From contig NZ_AP014836.1 of the NCBI RefSeq assembly GCF_002356115.1, positions 1 through 64,000 of the forward strand: DNA of 64,000 bases. The letters are read 5' to 3'. Origin of the DNA: Candidatus Nitrosoglobus terrae (GTDB lineage Bacteria; Pseudomonadota; Gammaproteobacteria; Nitrosococcales; Nitrosococcaceae). The translations under genes and the position numbers were made by a program. Below are positions 20,631 to 28,718 of the stretch, piece by piece. Positions within the stretch are counted from its first letter, which is position 1; the number at the start of each line of letters is the position of its first letter. A model generated the notes under the pieces. It was not told the DNA's origin, did no database searches, and was given only the letters and a program-made list of their open reading frames with translations.

Positions 20631-21215
20631 ATGAATATTAATATTAGCCGTATTTTTGAATTTCTCACTAATCATTGGATACTATCGACATTGCTTATAG
20701 GGGTTTTACTAGCTCTTGCTGTTGATCCATTATTGCGTCGGCTACGAGGGATTAGAAAAATATCCACAATTGAGACTACACGATTGATAAACCAAGAGAA
20801 TGCTGTAGTTATAGATATTCGAGAGGAGAAAGAGTTCGATAAAGAACATATTTTGGATTCTATCAATATACCATTATCTCATTTTTCTAAGCGCTTAGAA
20901 AAATTGGATCAGTTTAAAGATCGCCCCTTAGTGATGGTGTGGGGAATAGGGCAAGGGATACTACCCGTTACAAGCCAGCTGAGTCGAAGAGGACATAAGG
21001 CTATTTATATGCTTCAAGGAGGAATGGAATCATGGCGAGAGGCAAATATGCCTTTATTTAGTAAAGCTAAAGCCAAAGAAGTGATTAAGCTTAACAAAGC
21101 TGAGACTCAGCCTTCTGATTTTAAAGAAGAAGATATTAAGCATTACTCTGAAACCAATAAAAAAATTATTCCTAGAAAAAGAGCTAAGGGTAGAAAAAGA
21201 GATAAGCGTGGATAA
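20631..21215 (+). CDS. Membrane-anchored rhodanese-like protein (YibN-like) lacking the active-site cysteine
   Basis: The 194 residues have one N-terminal membrane segment (about 14-31), a rhodanese-like domain (about 45-142) with VVIDIREEKEFDKEHI and GGMESW, and a basic lysine-rich tail. The active-site loop normally has cysteine right after the VVV strand; here it reads VMVWGIGQG with tryptophan at 104, so sulfurtransferase activity is unlikely. E. coli YibN, which also precedes grxC and secB, likewise lacks the canonical cysteine as I recall. The last eight bases overlap grxC. A role near the Sec machinery is suggested by context only. Confidence 0.88.
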   Translation: MNINISRIFEFLTNHWILSTLLIGVLLALAVDPLLRRLRGIRKISTIETTRLINQENAVVIDIREEKEFDKEHILDSINIPLSHFSKRLEKLDQFKDRPLVMVWGIGQGILPVTSQLSRRGHKAIYMLQGGMESWREANMPLFSKAKAKEVIKLNKAETQPSDFKEEDIKHYSETNKKIIPRKRAKGRKRDKRG

Positions 21216-21474
21216 AACAGTACATGAAGTTGTAATGTATGCAACAGCACATTGTCCTTACTGTATTAGAGCACGAAGTTTATTAACTAGTAAGGGGATT
21301 GATTATACGGAGATACGCGTTGATCTTGAGCCTGAGCAGCGAGCAATAATGATAAATAAAAGTGGTCATCGTACTGTGCCTCAGATATTTATCAACGATC
21401 AGCCTATTGGTGGCTGTGATGATTTAATGATACTAGATCGGGAAGGAGATCTTGATAGGTTATTAGGCCTCTAG
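21208..21474 (+). CDS. grxC: Glutaredoxin 3
   Basis: Small thiol oxidoreductase that uses glutathione to reduce disulfides and mixed disulfides in the cytoplasm. The 88 residues contain the redox site CPYC (16-19), the cis-proline segment RTVPQIFI and the glutathione-binding GGCDDL. The GTG at 21208 overlaps the preceding gene by eight bases and gives an N terminus equivalent to other GrxC proteins. The yibN-grxC-secB-gpsA order is conserved in gammaproteobacteria. Confidence 0.96.
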   Translation: MDKTVHEVVMYATAHCPYCIRARSLLTSKGIDYTEIRVDLEPEQRAIMINKSGHRTVPQIFINDQPIGGCDDLMILDREGDLDRLLGL

Positions 21475-21505
21475 CATAAGTTTTTACGAGATATCGGGTG
21501 ATATT

Positions 21506-21988
21506 ATGACAGAAGATGGTATAGGATCGGAAGTTAATGGTAAAAATCAGCAACCTCAGTTTATTATTCAGAAGATCTACATTAAAGATCTCTCCTTTGA
21601 GACTCCTAATTCTCCCCATATCTTTACTAAAGAGTGGAAGCCTGAATTAAATCTCCAGCTTGGCAATGAAAGCCAGCACATCGCTGAAAATATATATAGC
21701 GTGATTTTATCGTTAACGGTAACAGCTAAACTAAATGATCAAGTAGCTTTTCTTACTGAAGTACAACAAGCGGGTATTTTTACACTTAGCGGTTATAGTA
21801 ATAAGGATTTAGGTCCTTTGCTTGGTAGTTATTGCCCTACTATCTTATTTCCGTTTGCAAGGGAGGTGATAGCAGATTTAGTGACTAAAGGTGGTTTCCC
21901 TCCGTTATTATTAGCGCCGGTTAATTTTGATGCAATCTATGCTGAGCAACAACATTCATCAAATAAAGTAGCCGAGGTTCGGCATTGA
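21506..21988 (+). CDS. secB: Protein-export chaperone SecB
   Basis: Tetrameric cytoplasmic chaperone that keeps preproteins unfolded and delivers them to SecA. The 160 residues show the family stretches FIIQKIYIKDLSFETPNSP, then YCPTILFPFAREVIADLVTKGGFP, in part, and the closing LLLAPVNFDAIYAEQ. It sits 31 bases after grxC and 24 bases before gpsA, in the usual order. The C-terminal zinc-interacting tail region is present but not obviously conserved. Confidence 0.97.
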   Translation: MTEDGIGSEVNGKNQQPQFIIQKIYIKDLSFETPNSPHIFTKEWKPELNLQLGNESQHIAENIYSVILSLTVTAKLNDQVAFLTEVQQAGIFTLSGYSNKDLGPLLGSYCPTILFPFAREVIADLVTKGGFPPLLLAPVNFDAIYAEQQHSSNKVAEVRH

Positions 21989-22012
21989 TATAAGTAATGC
22001 CGGTAATAGTGC

Positions 22013-23023
22013 ATGCATACTAAATACCCAAAGACTCTAGTAATAGGTGGGGGGTCATGGGGTACGGCTTTAGCGGTTCTATTGGCTCGTAAGCAAGTTC
22101 CTACCTTGTTATGGGCACGGGATGATGTTCAAGTAGCCGCTATGGCTCAAGCTCGTTGTAATGAGCGTTATTTGCCGCAGATATCTTTTCCATCATCTTT
22201 GGATTTAGTTGCAGATTTAGATGATACCCTATCAGAAGTAGAGCAAGTTTTGGTAGTGGTCCCAAGCCGTGCTTTTCGGCCAATGATAGAGCGTTTAGCT
22301 GGGCGTCTACCTAATTATACCCCCTTAATCTGGGCAACTAAGGGTTTAGAGCCAAATACAGGGCGGTTATTACATGAAGTAGTGGCTGAAGTTCTAGGTA
22401 CTGACTGGCCAATGGCTGTGATTTCAGGGCCTACTTTTGCCTATGAAGTTGCCATTGGGCTTCCTACAGCAATTACAATAACAGCTACTCAACCGGAGGT
22501 TTCTGCCCGTCTTGCTAGCTGTTTTCATGGGGATTCCTTTCGGGCTTACACAAGTGAAGATCTCATAGGTGTACAGATAGGTGGGGCCATAAAAAATATC
22601 TTTGCTATTGCAGCAGGTATTAGCGATGGCCTTGGATTTGGCGCTAATACTAGGGCGGCCTTAGTGACTCGTAGCCTTATGGAGCTGATTAGATTTGCCC
22701 TAGCAAATGGTGCTAGAAGAGAAACGTTAATGGGCTTATCAGGTTTAGGAGATTTAACGCTAACATGTACCGATAATCAATCTCGTAACCGTCGGCTTGG
22801 ATTAGCTTTGGCTCAAGGAAAGCCGTTAGAGGAAGCGTTAGTATCTATTGGCCAAGCTGTAGAAGGCGTAGAAGCTGCTAAAATAATAATGAGAAAGGCA
22901 AGACAGCTGGGTATTGAGATGCCTATTGTAGAGCAAGTATATCAGGTACTGTACACTGGCCGATCGCCTAGACAGGCGGTTGAGGCGCTGCTTAGCCGAG
23001 AGCAGAAACCAGAGTATGTATAG
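22013..23023 (+). CDS. gpsA: Glycerol-3-phosphate dehydrogenase [NAD(P)+]
   Basis: Reduces dihydroxyacetone phosphate to sn-glycerol 3-phosphate, the backbone for phospholipids. The N-terminal Rossmann motif reads VIGGGSWGTALAVLLA, the GpsA signature IGGAIKNIFAIAAGISDGLG lies near residue 190, and GLSGLGDLTLTC follows. The 336-residue length is normal. It is the fourth gene in the run from the rhodanese-like gene, and an uncharacterised lipoprotein gene begins eight bases after its stop, so both are probably co-transcribed. PlsY, which uses its product, is encoded 3 kb away. Confidence 0.97.
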   Translation: MHTKYPKTLVIGGGSWGTALAVLLARKQVPTLLWARDDVQVAAMAQARCNERYLPQISFPSSLDLVADLDDTLSEVEQVLVVVPSRAFRPMIERLAGRLPNYTPLIWATKGLEPNTGRLLHEVVAEVLGTDWPMAVISGPTFAYEVAIGLPTAITITATQPEVSARLASCFHGDSFRAYTSEDLIGVQIGGAIKNIFAIAAGISDGLGFGANTRAALVTRSLMELIRFALANGARRETLMGLSGLGDLTLTCTDNQSRNRRLGLALAQGKPLEEALVSIGQAVEGVEAAKIIMRKARQLGIEMPIVEQVYQVLYTGRSPRQAVEALLSREQKPEYV

Positions 23024-23031
23024 GGTACTTT

Positions 23032-23937
23032 ATGAAGTGTAATTATTACCATCAATACTTGTGGTTAAGATTATCTCTTTCTTTTATTTTATCTTTATCT
23101 TTAACAGCCTGTGATGGGAATAGCGAGGTAGTTAAGAAAGGGGCAAATGCTAGTAGTAATGAGGAGAATCGTGTTATTTGGGAAGAAGGCGAGCAATATG
23201 TGCGCTTTAATTCAAATGATAGAGTTGCTAACAATCAGCATCCCGCTGCTATTACTGAAAAAGATATGCGTGTTGTTTTGGAATCCCTTCTAGTTTCAGA
23301 ACGGCAGTTTCTGAGTAAGAAATTATATCCAATTTTCTCTCCAGCTGAAATTCAAGTGCTTACGCCTGCTTTAGTTAAAGGTTTAGCAATGGCTCGGCCA
23401 GATCAAGATATTGCTTTTGTAACTATTGGCGTTCATCAGGGAGCTTTTGCTAAGGTACGAGAAGTTAATACAGGAAGAGTATTTTTTAAAAATGGTAGGC
23501 TTCAAATCATTTTTGGTATGCTCCATCAGGAGGTGCGCGATCTGGATCGTCAGACTGGCCAACCAGTTGATCGGCGACTATATCCCTTCGTAATAGGATC
23601 TCGTTTCTCTGAGGCTAGTTTCACCTCTACTATTGTCCCAGAAGAGGGTATAGCATTTTATTTAGATTCTGAAAATGGTCGAGAAAGGAAGGATTGGTTA
23701 ATATTAAATGTTCCTGCTATTCTTGCCAGAACTAGTAATAGTAGTAATAGCTCTGATGAACAGATGATTAATTCGAGTCTTTTAGAAGAAATCCATCATA
23801 ACAGGCAAGAGACTCAAAATCTCAAGAGAGATCTAGATGATCTCAAGGAGGTTATATTTGATTTGAAGGAGCGTTTATTAGAAATGCAACAAGAAAGCGG
23901 AAGGAGTAGTACTACGAAAGGTAGTCATAATCGCTAA
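23032..23937 (+). CDS. Uncharacterised lipoprotein with C-terminal coiled coil
   Basis: I do not recognise a named domain. The 301 residues begin with a signal peptide ending in the lipobox LTAC (lipidated cysteine at 27), continue with a mixed globular part (about 70-230) and end in a likely coiled coil (about 245-290, leucine-spaced, LKRDLDDLKEVIFDLKERL). A serine/asparagine-rich linker separates the two. It begins eight bases after gpsA. The absence of Asp at position +2 conflicts with simple inner-membrane retention only if the mature start is as predicted: it reads Cys-Asp, which would favour the inner membrane. Confidence 0.75.
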   Translation: MKCNYYHQYLWLRLSLSFILSLSLTACDGNSEVVKKGANASSNEENRVIWEEGEQYVRFNSNDRVANNQHPAAITEKDMRVVLESLLVSERQFLSKKLYPIFSPAEIQVLTPALVKGLAMARPDQDIAFVTIGVHQGAFAKVREVNTGRVFFKNGRLQIIFGMLHQEVRDLDRQTGQPVDRRLYPFVIGSRFSEASFTSTIVPEEGIAFYLDSENGRERKDWLILNVPAILARTSNSSNSSDEQMINSSLLEEIHHNRQETQNLKRDLDDLKEVIFDLKERLLEMQQESGRSSTTKGSHNR

Positions 23938-23965
23938 AGACTCTTTGTAATCTTTAGTGATTTCT

Positions 23966-25153
23966 CTATAAGCTGGATCTTCGATCTCGCAGGCTGAAAC
24001 CTAAAATAGGTTGCTCTATTTCTCGGGTTAAAGCAAGTGCTTTAAATAACTCTCCCATCTCGCTAGGTAAAATTAGGCGTTTAATTTGATTATTAATCTC
24101 TAAAGTATAATCGCTTACACATTTGATCTCAGATTCTGCAAATTTATCTAGCCCACAAGATAATAAAAAATCGGCTTGAGAACAGTAACCTGCTATTTTA
24201 AGGCCGTTAGTGTAGCCCGCTTCAGCGAGAGCGGTAAAGTTTACATGAGCGGTGATATCTTGTAATCCTGGCAGGATAAGCGGGTTAGAATGAGCACGGT
24301 GGCGATAATGGCACATGAGAGTTCCTTGCGCCCGTTCCCAATGGTAATACTCGTGCTGAGGAAAACCATAGTCAATAATAAGTAGCATCCCTTTTTGTAA
24401 ACGGAGGGCGATTTCAGCTATCCAGCACTCCATTGCTAGATTTATTTCAGATTCGTAGTGAGTAACTGGGTTAATCAGTTTTCGTATTTCGGCGATTCGA
24501 TTACTAAGTATGGGCTGGCTAAGAGGGCCTTTTCTCCATATGAACTTGCCTTTCTCATAGCTAACATAACGTTCCCAATTATGCTCACTTTCAAGTTGGA
24601 TACAATGTACAGGCATGGCATCGCATACCTCATTGGCAATCACTACCCCCTGAATGTTATCTGGCAGCTGATCTAACCAGCTTATCATTGGAACAAGGTG
24701 AGGGATTTGTTGATAAAGCGTTTCTTGTTGCCGTTGACGTAAATCAGCACTGATCTCTAAAATAAGATACCGTGTGGGCAGACTGTTTTTACGTTCTAAT
24801 TCACTTAAAAGATCAGCCGCCATCCGGCCGGAGCCGGCACCAAACTCTAGGATATCACCTGAACCAAGTAGGTTTAAGATTTGCTGGCATGGGTGGGAGA
24901 GACAACGGCTAAATAAAGAAGATAACTCAGGGGCAGTTATAAAATCGCCTAAAGATCCTAACTTATGTAAACCTGCCATGTAATAACCTAAGTTTGGCGT
25001 ATAAAGTGCCAGCTCCATGAAAAGAGTGAAAGGGATTTGCCCGCCTGCTTGTTTAATTGTTTCTTGGATTACTTGTTGTAATTTTTGGCTATGAGCTAAA
25101 ATTTCTGGATCGGGGTAAGGTAAGTTTTCATGGGGAGAGTAGAGGGGATTCAT
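23966..25153 (-). CDS. SAM-dependent methyltransferase, MidA/NDUFAF7 family
   Basis: Class I methyltransferase of the COG1565 family, whose mitochondrial member NDUFAF7 methylates an arginine of complex I. The 395 residues contain LGDFITAPELSSLFSRCL, the SAM-binding ILEFGAGSGRMAADLL and the acidic loop IANEVCDAMPVHC. The later motif LLIIDYGFPQHEYYH is also typical. It is convergent with the lipoprotein gene (28-base gap) and follows folK and folB in a minus-strand run, a common neighbourhood in gammaproteobacteria. The bacterial substrate is unknown. Confidence 0.9.
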   Translation of the reverse strand: MNPLYSPHENLPYPDPEILAHSQKLQQVIQETIKQAGGQIPFTLFMELALYTPNLGYYMAGLHKLGSLGDFITAPELSSLFSRCLSHPCQQILNLLGSGDILEFGAGSGRMAADLLSELERKNSLPTRYLILEISADLRQRQQETLYQQIPHLVPMISWLDQLPDNIQGVVIANEVCDAMPVHCIQLESEHNWERYVSYEKGKFIWRKGPLSQPILSNRIAEIRKLINPVTHYESEINLAMECWIAEIALRLQKGMLLIIDYGFPQHEYYHWERAQGTLMCHYRHRAHSNPLILPGLQDITAHVNFTALAEAGYTNGLKIAGYCSQADFLLSCGLDKFAESEIKCVSDYTLEINNQIKRLILPSEMGELFKALALTREIEQPILGFSLRDRRSSL

Positions 25154-25176
25154 ATAAGTCTATTCACAAGGATGAT

Positions 25177-25665
25177 CTATAGCTGTAGATCAACGGGCCA
25201 TAAACATTTTGAAGATGGATTGAAGGCAGCCCAGAGATCAGCGTAGGATTGACCTATAATAGGGTGGTGTAAGTGGGGAGCAATCTCAGCTAATGGCTGT
25301 AATACAAAAGCATAATTAAGGATATCAGCACGAGGTAATTGGAGTCCTAGTTGATCAATTACAACATTATCATATAGGAGTAAATCTAAATCGAGAGATC
25401 GAGAACTAAAGCGAAGAGTATTTCGTGTACGACCACACATTTGTTCAATCTTATGAAGCCCATGAATGATCGCCTGAGCTGATTCGTTCGTATCGAAACC
25501 CACTACTAGGTTATAGAAATTTTCACCTTGAAAGCCTACTGATTCACCTTCAAATACTCGTGAAATAGTCAAAGGGTCATAATACTGACGTAAGATATTC
25601 ACTCCAGTACGAATATTGATTTCTCGATTAATATTGCTGCCTATACTGATATACGCACGAGCCAT
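25177..25665 (-). CDS. folK: 2-amino-4-hydroxy-6-hydroxymethyldihydropteridine diphosphokinase
   Basis: Adds pyrophosphate to the hydroxymethyl pterin in folate synthesis. The 162 residues start ARAYISIGSNINRE and include the GRTRNTLRFSSRSLDLDLLLYD stretch, in part, that carries the catalytic arginines and magnesium-binding aspartates, plus the HPPK closing PRADILNYAFVLQPLAEI. It lies 22 bases downstream of folB, which makes its substrate, so the two form a folate operon with the methyltransferase gene following. Confidence 0.96.
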   Translation of the reverse strand: MARAYISIGSNINREINIRTGVNILRQYYDPLTISRVFEGESVGFQGENFYNLVVGFDTNESAQAIIHGLHKIEQMCGRTRNTLRFSSRSLDLDLLLYDNVVIDQLGLQLPRADILNYAFVLQPLAEIAPHLHHPIIGQSYADLWAAFNPSSKCLWPVDLQL

Positions 25666-25687
25666 ATCAATATCAATCGGTTATGTA

Positions 25688-26056
25688 TTATAAACGTGAA
25701 AACTCTGGCCGAAACCGCTCAATAATGACTCCTACTCCTTGCGCTCCCCGTACAGCGCCTCCTTTGTCTACTTTGAGGCGTAGCCAAGAAACATCAAATT
25801 CATTGAGTACAATTTGAGCGATTTGTTCTGCTAGCGTTTCTATTAATAAAAATTCACTGTTGCTAACAAACTCTATCAGCCGTTTAGCCACGGCCTTATA
25901 ATCACATGCATCTTGGATATTATCACTGCTGGCCGCTTTAGCTACATCAGTGGCCATTTCTAAATCTAAGTAAACTGTTTGTTTGATTCGACGTTCCCAA
26001 TCATAGATTCCGATTACAGTATCAATACATAAATTGTTTAAATAGACAGTATCCAT
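25688..26056 (-). CDS. folB: Dihydroneopterin aldolase
   Basis: Cleaves dihydroneopterin to hydroxymethyldihydropterin and glycolaldehyde, the step before FolK. The 122 residues carry IGIYDWERRIKQ near the N terminus, the substrate-binding segment LIETLAEQIA with its glutamate, and the lysine-containing VDKGGAVRGA. The ATG lies at 26056, divergent from plsY across 98 bases. The folB/plsY/tsaD neighbourhood is conserved in the group. Confidence 0.96.
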   Translation of the reverse strand: MDTVYLNNLCIDTVIGIYDWERRIKQTVYLDLEMATDVAKAASSDNIQDACDYKAVAKRLIEFVSNSEFLLIETLAEQIAQIVLNEFDVSWLRLKVDKGGAVRGAQGVGVIIERFRPEFSRL

Positions 26057-26154
26057 TGTATTTAGATAAATAACTATATATAGCAGATGTGATTAAATAT
26101 CCATAAAATAAAGATTTTATGCCGAGATAATATTCTAATTACAATACAGAGTGT

Positions 26155-26763
26155 ATGGCTGATCATAACATGTTGACAAATTTAATTCTGCTTGTTGCAA
26201 GCTATGCTATGGGATCTTTATCTAGTGCGATTATTGTTGCGCGGTTAGCTAACTTAGGAGACCTTAGATCTCAGGGATCAGGGAATCCTGGAGCTACTAA
26301 TATACTACGTCTAGGTGGTAAGCGACTTGCCGCAATAGTTCTTCTTAGCGATGTTCTTAAAGGGTTTTTGCCTGTATGGTTAGCTTATAGATTGGAAGTA
26401 AATTCCTACGTTATTGCTGGATCAGGTTTATTTGCTTTTTGGGGTCATCTTTACCCAGTATTTTTTGAGTTTCGAGGAGGTAAAGGGGTGGCCACTGGTC
26501 TAGGAGTTTTACTGGGTTTATCTTGGCCACTTGCCTTAGTAGGGTTAACCGCGTGGTTGCTTGTATTTTGGCGCTGGCGAATTTCGTCTTTATCGGCGCT
26601 TAGCGCAGCTATATGTATTTTTCTCTCTTCTTGGATATTGCTATCATCACCAGCGATTAGGGAGGCAGCTATTATTATGGTATTATTTTCACTGTGGAGG
26701 CATCGAAGTAATGTTCGTCGGCTACTCAGTGGCCAAGAAAATCATTTAAGCAGATCGGATTAA
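26155..26763 (+). CDS. plsY: Glycerol-3-phosphate acyltransferase PlsY
   Basis: Inner-membrane enzyme that transfers acyl groups from acyl phosphate to glycerol 3-phosphate. The 202 residues show several membrane spans and the three family motifs: [11 protein letters not shown], the GSLSSAI segment at the N terminus and [22 protein letters not shown], in part, in the second half. The start at 26155 is the first ATG; a second at 26170 is possible. Its stop overlaps the end of convergent tsaD by four bases. Confidence 0.96.
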   Translation: MADHNMLTNLILLVASYAMGSLSSAIIVARLANLGDLRSQGSGNPGATNILRLGGKRLAAIVLLSDVLKGFLPVWLAYRLEVNSYVIAGSGLFAFWGHLYPVFFEFRGGKGVATGLGVLLGLSWPLALVGLTAWLLVFWRWRISSLSALSAAICIFLSSWILLSSPAIREAAIIMVLFSLWRHRSNVRRLLSGQENHLSRSD

Positions 26764-27767
26764 AGCTGAGAGAGACTACTAAGAGGCCATCGAGGTTGAA
26801 CATTAAATCTAGAATCAGCTCGATCTCCAGCCATAAGACGTTGGCAACCTGCAAAAGCTATCATTGCTCCATTATCAGTACAAAAAGATAATCGTGGATA
26901 ATAAATTTGAACGTTTTCCTGTACTCCCATAATTTTAAGCTGCGCTCTGAGCGCAAGATTAGCGCTAACTCCCCCAGCAATAACGAGACGATTGAGGTTT
27001 GTTTGTTGTAAAGCACGGCGACATTTAGCTACTAGGGTATCGACCACGGCATCTTGGAAAGCACAGGCTATATCGGCAGCAGCTTCTAGTCCATGTTCTC
27101 GTAAAGTATTTGCCGTGTAAGTTTTTAAGCCACTAAAGCTAAAATTTAACCCAGGTCGATTAAGCATTGGGCGTGGAAAACAAAAGCGTTTGGGATCTCC
27201 TTGCTCGGCAAACTTCGCTAGAGCAGCCCCCCCTGGGTATCCTAATCCAAGTAGTTTTGCTGTTTTATCAAAGGCTTCTCCAACGGCATCATCTAGAGAT
27301 TCTCCGAGCACGCAATAAGCACCTATGCGTTTTGCTGCCACTAGCATGGTATGGCCGCCTGAGACAAGAAGAGCGCAGAATGGAAAAATAGGAGGCGAAG
27401 ATTCTAGTAAAGGAGAGAGTAAATGCCCCTCCATATGATGAATAGCAACTGCAGGTTTATTCCAAGCCCAAGCAAGACTGTGGCCAACAGCGGCTCCCAC
27501 TAAGAGCGCTCCAGCTAATCCTGGTCCTCCAGTATAAGCTATACCATCAATATCCGTTTTGCTAAGGTTAGCATAGGCTAGAGACTCCCGAATTAAAGGT
27601 AGTAGTTTACGGATATGATCTCGAGAGGCTAGCTCTGGAACAATACCCCCATAGTCAGCATGGAGTTTTACTTGACTGTGAAGCGTATTAGCTAACAGTC
27701 CTTGATCGCTATCGAAGACAGCGACTCCTGTTTCATCGCAAGATGTTTCTATTCCAAGTACACGCAT
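26760..27767 (-). CDS. tsaD: tRNA N6-adenosine threonylcarbamoyltransferase TsaD
   Basis: Transfers the threonylcarbamoyl group to A37 of ANN-decoding tRNAs (t6A). The protein of 335 residues begins [13 protein letters not shown] and contains the iron-binding [10 protein letters not shown] (two histidines near residue 111), the ASKHA phosphate loops LVSGGHTML and [13 protein letters not shown], and GAMIAFAG. It is divergent from rpsU, the standard arrangement in gammaproteobacteria. Its tRNA substrates would include the CAU tRNA encoded at 32373. Confidence 0.97.
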   Translation of the reverse strand: MRVLGIETSCDETGVAVFDSDQGLLANTLHSQVKLHADYGGIVPELASRDHIRKLLPLIRESLAYANLSKTDIDGIAYTGGPGLAGALLVGAAVGHSLAWAWNKPAVAIHHMEGHLLSPLLESSPPIFPFCALLVSGGHTMLVAAKRIGAYCVLGESLDDAVGEAFDKTAKLLGLGYPGGAALAKFAEQGDPKRFCFPRPMLNRPGLNFSFSGLKTYTANTLREHGLEAAADIACAFQDAVVDTLVAKCRRALQQTNLNRLVIAGGVSANLALRAQLKIMGVQENVQIYYPRLSFCTDNGAMIAFAGCQRLMAGDRADSRFNVQPRWPLSSLSQL

Positions 27768-27808
27768 AAGTTTATAAAAATTATCTATGATTTATTAGCA
27801 ATCTTTCT

Positions 27809-27837
27809 TTGCTTTTTTGGTTTGTAATCCGTAAAAT
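27809..27837 (+). promoter_or_regulatory. Candidate sigma-70 promoter of the rpsU operon
   Basis: TTGCTT at 27809-27814 and TAAAAT at 27832-27837 are separated by 17 bases, close to the sigma-70 consensus. The element lies 63 bases upstream of the rpsU start, in the only gap in front of the rpsU-yqeY-dnaG-rpoD run. If correct, the transcript has a leader of roughly 55 bases. The assignment is by eye only. Confidence 0.4.
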
Positions 27838-27900
27838 TTTAAGGTTTTAGCTTATGAATAAATATTTTTCTATGTCAACTAAACTCAATAAGGAGATTAT

Positions 27901-28116
27901 ATGCCAAGCGTTCGGATAAAAGAGAATGAGCCTTTTGATGTTGCTATCCGCAGGTTTAAGCGGATTTGTGAGAAGGCTGGGGTTTTATCAGAGGTTCGTC
28001 GTCGAGAGTACTATGAAAAACCTACTTCAGTCCGTAAACGTAAAGCGGCAGCCGCAGTTAAACGCTCTATGAAGAAAGTAGAGCGGGAGCGCGCACGGCA
28101 TATTCGACTGTATTAA
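27901..28116 (+). CDS. rpsU: 30S ribosomal protein S21
   Basis: Small basic protein of the 30S subunit near the anti-Shine-Dalgarno end of 16S rRNA. The 71 residues match E. coli S21 in length and pattern: [20 protein letters not shown], then REYYEKPT and a strongly basic tail. AGGAG precedes the ATG. It is the first gene of the macromolecular synthesis operon. Confidence 0.98.
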   Translation: MPSVRIKENEPFDVAIRRFKRICEKAGVLSEVRRREYYEKPTSVRKRKAAAAVKRSMKKVERERARHIRLY

Positions 28117-28166
28117 GCTTAGCATATTAGGCTCATGATCTAGTAGTATCATTTAGTGAGAGTTTT

Positions 28167-28637
28167 ATGGTAGCAGAAGTAAGTTTACTTAAAGTGCGTT
28201 TGCAGGAAAATGTAAAGAATGCTATGCGAGTTAAGGATAAGGCTCAATTAGGAACTTTAAGGATGATTATGGCTGCTCTTAAGCAAGTTGAGGTTGATAC
28301 TCGGGAATCTCTGAATGATGCGCAAATTATCATATTATTAGATAAAATGCTTAAACAGCGGCGTGAAGCTTGGGAGCAATTCAAAGCTGCAGGTAGGGAG
28401 GATCTGGCTGAGAAAGAATATTTTGAGCAACAAATCATTCAAAATTATATGCCAGATCCACTGAGTAAAGATGAAATAGAGCAGCTTATTGATGAAGCAG
28501 TAGAGCAATTTCATGCAGTCTCTATAAAGGATATGGGTAAAATCATGAGTGCGCTTAAGCCGCGCATCCAAGGTCGTGCTGATATGATAGTAGTCAGCGC
28601 GCAAATTAAGGTACGACTTGCAGGATTATCTAGCTAA
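28167..28637 (+). CDS. yqeY: GatB/YqeY domain protein
   Basis: The 156 residues form a YqeY protein, related to the tail domain of GatB in tRNA-dependent amidotransferase. Typical stretches are MRVKDKAQLGTLRMIMAALK, LLDKMLKQRREA, QIIQNYMPDPLSKDEIEQ and IKDMGKIMSALKPRIQGRAD. It lies between rpsU and dnaG, an arrangement common in gammaproteobacteria outside the enterics. A tRNA-related role is inferred from homology; no precise function is known to me. Confidence 0.93.
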   Translation: MVAEVSLLKVRLQENVKNAMRVKDKAQLGTLRMIMAALKQVEVDTRESLNDAQIIILLDKMLKQRREAWEQFKAAGREDLAEKEYFEQQIIQNYMPDPLSKDEIEQLIDEAVEQFHAVSIKDMGKIMSALKPRIQGRADMIVVSAQIKVRLAGLSS

Positions 28638-28718
28638 TTCCATACTTTATAAAGTTTTGTTATTTTTTATATAGAAGCTACGTGATCTTGCCTTATTTTG
28701 TGTAGATGCTTAAGGTCT

